From Bolinopsis microptera (lineage: Eukaryota; Ctenophora; Tentaculata; Lobata; Bolinopsidae): a DNA stretch of 27,877 bases. The translations under genes were made by a program, and so were the position numbers. A model generated the notes under the pieces. The model made no database searches. It had not been told where the DNA came from and worked only from the letters and a program-made list of their open reading frames with translations. Shown piece by piece: positions 11,273 to 20,200 of this stretch; position 1 is the stretch's first letter; every line of letters begins with the position of its first letter. The DNA is taken from NCBI RefSeq assembly GCF_026151205.1, contig NW_026971856.1, positions 1 through 27,877 on the forward strand, given 5' to 3'.

Positions 11273-14200
11273 CTGTAGGATATATATTATTGTTTTATAT
11301 TTGATTTTAATTATTCTAAATGAAATGAGATTAAAAATCCTTCCAGCCAGTTTTTCTCTGGAAGAATACAAATTCACAATTACCTCAGAGGATCTGACCA
11401 CATCACCTCCCAAGCCAGCCTGGATTCCTTCTCAGGGTTAGGAAGATCGTGAGGAATGTCCTCGAACACGGACAAATACCCACCACCATTCTCAGGAGAG
11501 GGTATACCTCCGTGTACGCAAAATATCTGAAAGGAGGAAAAGTATAGATATTAAAGTTAGATCAGCTAGAGAAAAATTAAAATGTGCTGAAAGACAGAGC
11601 CCAGAAACCAACTGCTTTTAGTGTGTTTAGAGTTGGCTTTTTTGTAATAAACTACACAGGCCCCTGCTAAAATATTCAACGTGCTGTTGTGGTAATTAAT
11701 AACCTTATCATCTATAACTGCCGCCAAGGGTAGAGCGTCAAAACACTTGTTGACAGCCTCCCACACTTTCTCTCCCATGATATCTCCAAACTTTGATAAG
11801 CACTCTGATTTGAAAGTAAACATCTGCTGAATATTCCTCACTTCGTGGTTGCCTGGATATAATGTGTAATAGTTACTTTTGATATCGTGATAACTGTGTT
11901 CACTGTAAACGGTAAAAAAGAAAATACTGCAAGTGCAAGTCTGTGCAATGACGTCGTCCCACAATATATGCTTTTATTTGATTATCAATAAAAAATGTTT
12001 ATCGTGATTTGCGATGAACCTTCTGCAACTGTGAACAATGAATAAGGGCCGATAAGATAAACTGATAAATGGATTTTAATACCCATATTGGAAGTAAAAC
12101 CGAAATAATTAGCTGATTTTACCTCTGATAAGAAAGAATTTCTGAGGAGCGATCAGTTTCTGAGCAAAAAGGTAAGCGACCACTTCTAACCCATAATCTC
12201 CTCTGTCGACGTAGTCACCCAGGAATAAGAAGTTACTGGGGGTCAGCACTGGACCCATCCTCCATAACACCTACAAAAGGAATCATCAAATTATTATAAG
12301 TACGAGGGCCAGGGATTCAAGGTTGTGACAACAGTTTTTCTAGAGGGTGAGAATGACACAACCATATTGAGGGACTCTTAAATTTTATATTTACACTTTA
12401 AAAACATATAAAAACCATGTATTAAGGGGGATTTTCAATCGTGCGCCCTGAAAATCGAGTCTAAAAATCTATCTTCTCCTACATTTTTTGAGCAATCACC
12501 CTGAAACGTTCAGGATATGTTCTAGGGGTCATTTAGAAGAGATCAATCGAGCCGAATTTTGAGATAGGCCTTAGAAACTTTTTTATTCGATTTTGAAAAT
12601 CTTGGTCCTGGAAAAATTGTCAAAAAATGAAGTTTCAGGGTGATTGCTCAAAAAATGTAGGAGAAGATAGATTTTTAGACTCGTGCAATACAAGACAACT
12701 GTCCAACAAGTTTCCATGGAAATCCTTGGGCAAAGACCTCGAAAAAAGAAGGACAGGCACCAATCTCAGAAGACAAAAGAATTATTGAAGAACCGTAAGG
12801 AATTTAAGCGTAAAGACCCTAATTCGAACGCTAACAGGTCAGAGTATTCTAGATTGAATAAGCTCTTTAAAAAAAAGTAGCAAGGTGGACGATAACAACT
12901 GGGCACGTAGAATGGCCAATGACTTGGAAGAAGCTGCGAGAAAAGGTCAGCAACGTGAGGTATGGCAGAAGATCAATGTCATATCTGGAAAGAAGAAGAA
13001 GCAGTCAACTGCAGTTAGAGACGTATCTGGCCAGTTGATTGCCGACCCACATGCCCAGAAAGAAAGGTGGAAAGAGCACTTCTCTAGGCTATTGAACCCT
13101 CCCCGCAAGAGGCCAATATTTCTGACCTTGACAACATCCCTCCGCAACCCAGTTTTGACGACCTTTCCGATTCGGATGAAGCTCCTACAAGAAACGAGAT
13201 TGTTGATGCCCTCAAAAAACTCAAGAATCACAAAAGTCCAGGAGTGGATGGTATCACCAACGAGCAACTTAAGTATGGACAGGATGGGTTGGTCGATCAA
13301 CTAGTTGTGTTGTTCAAGAAAGTGTGGGAAGATGAGAAGATTCCTGAGGATTGGTCCAAAGGTGTTATTATCATCGTTGGAAAGAAAGGTGACACCTCTC
13401 ATTGCGCTAACAACAGAGGCATTACATTAAGATCCACAGCCTCGAAGCTCCTGCAGATGATACTTCTGCGGAGACTTAGCAATGGTATGGAAAGATTCCT
13501 CCGGGAAAATCAAAGTGGTTTTAGACAGAATCGCTCATGTATTGACCAGGTTTATTCACTCCGCTGTATTATACACCAATGCATTGAGTATAATATCCCT
13601 CTGTATATTAATTTTGTTGATTTCAAAGCAGCTTTTGATTCAATTGACAGGCAGTTCATTTGGAGAAGTATGCAGCACTACGGCTTACCTGACAAGTACA
13701 TTAGAATTATGAAGGCGTTCTTCACTCACACAGTTAGTGCTGTTAGGGTCAATGGAGAGGTTACAGGTTGGTTTGATGTCAACTCGGGTACTGGGCAAGG
13801 TGATATACAGGGACCACCAGTCTTCAACTTTTGTTTGAATTTTTCGGCATACCTTATGGAACTGAACAAGGTCATTAGCAAAGGGGCTTTGTTACAGCTG
13901 CCAGCCCCCGGGGTAGAAGAGAAACATCTTTTGGACACTGATTACGCTGATGACATGGCTATGTTAGATAACTCAAAAGAGGGGCTGCAGGAAACCACTG
14001 ACCTTCTCTGCAAATACAGTGCCTATGCGGGTCTGAAGATTAATGCTGGCAAGACACAGAGCATGGCTGTCAGCAAAAGTGCATCGCAGAGGCCGTATTC
14101 TAAAGACGACACTATGGACATCAATGTGGAAGGTCTCCCAATACAGCAGGTCAGCAATTTCACTTACTTGGGTGCAATCATCAGTGCGAATGGAACAATT

Positions 14201-17200
14201 GACAAAGAACTTTCAGCTCGAATTCAAAAGGCCTCTGGGGCATTCTATCAGCTCAGCAGTATTATATGGTACAGTCGCAACATCAAGACTCCAACGAAAA
14301 TCAGGATTTACAAAGCGGCTGTTCTCACTATACTGCTTTACGGAAGTGAGGTATGGAATACCACACAGACGCAGATGAAAAGATTTGAGGTGTTCCATCA
14401 TAGATGTCTCAGGAGAATCCTGAAAATAAAATGGTTTTATCATGTATCTAATGCTGATGTACTTAAGCGGGCTAACATCGCCCCTGTTGATACTTTCGTA
14501 CGAGCAGCTAGACTCCGATGGTTTGGCCATGTGGTGAGGATGCCAGAAGAAAGAATACCCAACTATCTTCTGCACTGGATCCCAAAGCATGGTAAAAGGT
14601 CAAGAGGTAGACCTCGGAAAAACTGGTTGTCATGTGTCCGGGAGGATGCAGCAATCTTCACAGGTGTCGATAACATCACGATAGAAGATGCAGAACAACA
14701 AGCTACAGACAGGGTTCACTGGAGAGGTCTAATACACCGGAGAAAGGAGTTACTTTGTGGTGCAGGCCACTCCAACGACTAGGAGGAGACCTTTTCAAGT
14801 ACAAGTAGTGCAATACAATTACACATAAGCGCTGACCTTTGACCAGCGATAATTTCGGCTAGGAACAATATTTTTCCATGGGACCAAAAGCAGCTGATAG
14901 ATATCACTCCCCTCTATTAGAAACAACTATAAAATCAATTTCGAGAGAATTTTGATGAAGACCCCCCCCCCGGCCCCCTTAAGACCCAACTCCACAGTGC
15001 TTACCTTTTCAAAGGCTACAAGGTCGTGGAAGTTGCCGTGAACATCCCCAGGATGTATGTAGGACTGGTAAGGTTGAGCAGACGCGGCTCCGTCACAAAC
15101 ACTTTTTGTACCTGTCAGGAAATTACATTGATTAAAACAAATTCATAAACTTCATCTGGAAGCATCTTGTGTCAATCGAGAAATAGTACAAAAATGTATC
15201 TCCCGCCGTAAACTCCACAATTCTAACTCAACACGAACCTGTTCGGCGATACTAAGCATGCAAGTTCCCAGAAGGTTGGGGTCCACACACCCCCAGCTGA
15301 AGGCAGATTTGGGTATCCCCTGGTTATTTGGGTCACTCTTGATGTGTCTCTCAAAGTACCGCAGGCCCGACAACATCTCGTTAGGGTTGGAGTGCTAGGG
15401 GAAGAATGTGTCAGAGTCCAAATAAATGTGCAGTGCTAATTCAGGGCGATAACTTTAAATAAGAATTAAGGGGGTTACATTATAATCCCTTGTTTTAGTT
15501 GTTTTTGTTGGTTTCTGATTGGCGCGATCAGTCTAGCAGACAGCAGCACTGGTTTATAAATGTATAGTCTGCGTGTTTGGACGCTCATTTCAGACAAATT
15601 CTCCTGATTGACGTTTAATAGTTGCCGCTACAAATGTTAAAATATCTAGATATTCTAGTGGCATACTTTGCCAGTGCTGTACTTATAACGCTTTATGTCC
15701 AGACGAGCATGCCTTGTACTTGATAACCTGGTACAGTGATGATCTGTTCACTGTTACCGTGAACCGCTGGAGTAGCTTTGCAGCAGCGGCAAAACAGAAA
15801 GAATCTGCAATCATCACGGTATTTGCTATTCGGGGATGTTTTCTTTGTAATCCAGCGGAATGATCCAACCTCTCATACGCACATACACACACACATACAC
15901 ACACACGCACAATGAATGCTTGTCAGATTCACAGTTCGTCAGTTCAGTTAAACTTGTAAAGACGTGGTTTACCACTTGCTTGAGATGTTCGAACTTTCTC
16001 GAACCGTGGCCGTTTGTGTAAATTACTAACCGCAAAGCAATTAGCAACCGCCAACCATCCCATTTTTTATCCAATGCGAATAATTTAACTTTCTGTTCCT
16101 TTGTTTTCTGGTTCCAAGTTGAAGTTAGCTCTCTTAAAAGGAATGCTGGACATAAGCGCAGAAATAAAGATATACTAAAACAACAGTCAGGACTCTTTGA
16201 GGACTCAAAGAGTACTTATTAGGTCAGAGAGAGACTAAATTCTGCCAGTTTGTTCCTGTGTCCTGAGCCGCGTACGTTTTGGTTTCCATAGCAAATACCT
16301 TTTATGTTTGTTGCTTGATCAATTTCACATAGCTGCTCAGTTTTACAAGTTAAGTTAAGTTGGTTTTCTTCGGTATTCTGATCATGAAAAGCAATATCAA
16401 CAAGGTTGGACTCATTGTACTTTTCAAACAAGTCATACTTGTTCTTCTCAATAGATACATAGATTGTCGCATAATATTAATTATATATTATGCGACAATC
16501 TATGTACGTACATAATAAAGTGAACGATCTCGGAGGGTCAGCAGTCTGCCCTCCTGATTCTTCCGAGTCGGAACAGTTACTACCACAAACCAGGATACCC
16601 ACAAACCAGAATACCCACAAACCACACTAAAGAAAACGCCATCTTTCTTTCCTGGCGATCACAGCCTGCCAGTGAACTGTCATCTTATAATTTAACGGGA
16701 ATGACAATGCCATCCTGCGTAACCACTCACCACTGTCCGTGAGCAAATAATGAATAATTGATCAGCGGAGACACGACGAAACGGTAAATTTTAAATTCCG
16801 TTATTATCCTCAGTATCATACGTCAACGTGATATTCATGTCTATTGTAATAAACATAATATGTCGGTTTCTTTACTATCCGTTATAATATCAGATAACGT
16901 GACTTATCACAAAAAAATCAGTTATTAGTGTTCGTTGCTTTCTATTCTTTGCGTTGTTTCCTTTCTTTTTGTTAAGAAGCCCACCTCTATACCACACGTA
17001 CTAGTAGTTATAACCTGCTAAACGGTAGATTTGCCATTTATACCAGACATGTAATATTGGATGGTACTGCCAATATGATTATTAGAATCTCTAGTTGATT
17101 AATGGATAGTGCTGGCTATTGACACTGTGAGCCCCCTGTACTACGGACATATTGTGTGCAATCTTTTAGACAGTCGCTTCACACGACATGATCATTTCAT

Positions 17201-20200
17201 TTAAGAAGTCGTGATCGTTGCAATTAGTAGCTTGTAATGGCCATCTGCTTGTCATTACCTAGTCTATCAACTATTTACTGTGTGATTCTGTCTGCCTCAT
17301 CCGAGTCATTCACTTAGAAATCCTCCAGGCTTGATTGTTATTCCATTTAACTTTATTACAAGTAATAACCAATAAAATAAACTTACAAAAATAAAGCCGC
17401 ACTCAAATTTGAATTTCATAATTCGTCCGGTCCCGTTTTGAGTCCCTTTTCAGTCATTTACAGCACTTTCATAATCTCTAAACAATCGCAGATTTCGAGT
17501 TAGTAAGTTAGTAAGTGCTACTCTTCTAACCTTCCTTTGTTTACATATAATTATACGTACATGTACATAATATGATAATATGAGTCTACGTTAATAGAGT
17601 CTATATCGATTCATGGGTTTACTGCTGACAAGTTGTATCTAGTTGTAGCTATTTTGAACTCATCTTACAATTTACTATTTTCTTTCCATCACTAAGTTTG
17701 TATCATTCATAACATTAGGCAAGATCTACCTGTTACAGCAATTATACAGCAATTCATCAATTATAGCTTGAATCGTTTTAACGTATCAACGTATTTCGTG
17801 CAAGCTAAGCCATATTTGATAACATTCTCACAGACAATCTGATAGGTATGTAAAGATGTAAGAGAGAGAGAGAGAGAGAGAGAGGTATGTAAATTGTAAG
17901 AAGCACTCGAAATACAGCAGTGTGACCAACAAAACCAGATGGCAGACTCAACACTTGCACTCTCCACCTCGCAATACACACTTGGTTCAGACAATGGGAC
18001 AATTCACAGTTTTTCTACCAACACCACAGACTTTGAACTAAGCGGTCAGCTGAACGACCAGGAGCGGCTTTACCTGCTTGTTTACCATTGTGCCATGTTC
18101 ATCATAGGAACAATTAGCAACGCCCTACTCTTCATATGTACTCTCAGATTCAAGAAACAGCAGAACACGCACAGCGAGACAGTGTCCGCTCTGCTGGGCA
18201 GGGACAAAGAGAGCAACTTCAGAATCAACAGGGTGGTGATCTTGGAGAACTTATCCTTTAACGGTCTCATGATTTGCTTGGCGGTAATTGCGCCAGTGGT
18301 AACGACCCACACTGTCAAATACTGGGCTCTAGGTCATGTGATGTGTAAACTGATTGCGCAGAGCACGGAGATTTTATACACTTCGGGGCTATTGGTATAC
18401 TTTACAATGTCTTTACACCGGCTGGGAGTTGTGGTGTGTCCTTACACCAAAGTCAAACCTACGGAGGTAAAGTTTTTCCAGAATCTTTTTATACTTGAGA
18501 TGTTTACATGAAGGTATTTCATTGATGATTTGCAAATATGGTATTTTCTTCTTCGGAAGGAGAATGCTATGCTTCTCGAAGTAGGAATAATGATTAATGA
18601 GAAATAGAACATTTGCCTAGAAGAGAATTAAGATAACTTGCCCTGTTCACTGTTGTTCAACCAATTTTATTTCAGATCCGTCTACTAACAATGTGGTTGT
18701 GGGTAGGAACCACCTTCATGGTGATATTCCTGAACATATTCGTCTTATCCCACGCAGAATTCGACCAGTTTCACGGTACCTGCTCCATTCTTAACCAGGC
18801 CTCATTCCTACTACCTCGTTTCGTGATCTACTCTGTCCTATACGGCGGCTCACTTCTGACAATATTCACCTGCGCTGTCTTACTCTCGGTGAAATCTTTC
18901 TGCGGGAGAAACCCAGAGCTGGATTCGTCACTGGCGCCGAGTTTGCTATTTTACACCTTCGCGTGGACAGGGCTGCTCGTTAAAATGGTCTCTGTATCTT
19001 TCGAGTGGCCCTTGTCCCCGCTAGCTGATGTCGTGACTACGAGCGCCCCAGAGTTGCAGGTCGCGCTGAATCCTCTTCTGGTTTTCTGGCGACACACTCA
19101 GCTAAGAGAGACTCTTTCAGATCTTTTCAAATGTGTGGCATGCAGACCAGTGGGTTCAGGAGACGACGAAATGGAAATGGAGGATTGAAGACACTGGTTA
19201 TTTGCGAAATTAGGGGAGAGAATGAGAAAATAACAAAATTTAACATATTTACTTTTTTACATTAAATAATTACACTTTTTTAAATCAAATATCTTATCTC
19301 ATAACGAGGGATGTGCATTTAATCAATTATTTCATCAGATCTTATATTCAATGTAAAACCAGATGTCGGTGCTTTCCTTTTCTGAGTAACCTTCTAAAAA
19401 TAATCCCATAGTTTCCCAGACAATATTATGCGGACATTGCGATAAGAAACTCATATAAAAACCTTTGTGTCGGTACTTCGGTACTTCTGATAACTCAGTA
19501 GAAAGGATATGGAGGTTAATTATACGGGGCTCACCTCATTAAATGTATCGACTGAGTGGCTTCTGTCGATAACGAGAGTGTTATAGAGATTACCGTCCTT
19601 CTGTTTAGCTTCCTCGTTAGCGCGGCACAGTTGTGCGGAGCTGAGAGTCATGGCCAGATTCTTGACTTGGTCACTTGAGGGTGTAAGGAGATTATTTAAC
19701 AGAGTTTTTTAATCCTGCTGATATAATATATTATATAAGCTGTTTGAAGGTCTAATATTCTAACAAATGAAGCGTTACAGTTAGAGTTTCACAGTTACAG
19801 TTAGAGTTTCACAGTTACAGTTAGAGTATCACAGGTACAGTTAGAGTATCACAGTTACCTGTCCCAGAGAACTGCTACGTCGCTGATTGTGCCCGTTCTT
19901 CTTACTTTAACCGTGTGCATGGCCAACTCATATTGCGGATCTGGATGGTGTTTTTCATGTCATATCACTCATACTTTATGCTTTCTAACCAATAAGATAT
20001 CAGCTTAGAAATAAAGTTAATTCGAGCATAAGAATCATTTCTTATTCATCATTACAAACCTCCTGGTTTGACGTTGTCATTGACGTCATTTGCTGAAAAT
20101 GTCATTCCTTCCACATTCATATCCTTCGCTTCCTCGTCATTTTTCTGCGTTACCTGCACGTTAACTGTCTTCAGACATCCAATAAGTTAAATTTTAACTG

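Larger units (their letters stand above)
12271..15004 (-). other. Phosphatase intron carrying a LINE insertion
   Basis: This intron between exons 9 and 10 contains a 52-bp inverted repeat and an opposite-strand RTE-type LINE. Removing the LINE would leave an intron of about 0.6 kb. A C-rich run at 14,961-14,980 lies near its 5' end. Confidence 0.85.
15395..19534 (-). other. 4.1-kb phosphatase intron containing a nested GPCR gene
   Basis: Flanking exons 7 and 8 join in phase 0, so no exon is needed between them. The stretch 15,395-17,938 holds a CA microsatellite, two short perfect hairpins and a GA repeat but no gene I can support. The small minus-strand open frames in it (for example 15,683-15,910, 16,219-16,431) look like chance. 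Confidence 0.75.

Noticed and set aside
13482-14590. Other-frame open reading frames inside the LINE (13,482-13,712, 14,043-14,378, 14,213-14,590 minus and others)
   Set aside because: They are shadows of the reverse-transcriptase frame.
16456-16506. microRNA precursor
   Set aside because: The loop is only seven bases and the stem 22 bp, so the hairpin is shorter than normal precursors, with no flanking lower stem.
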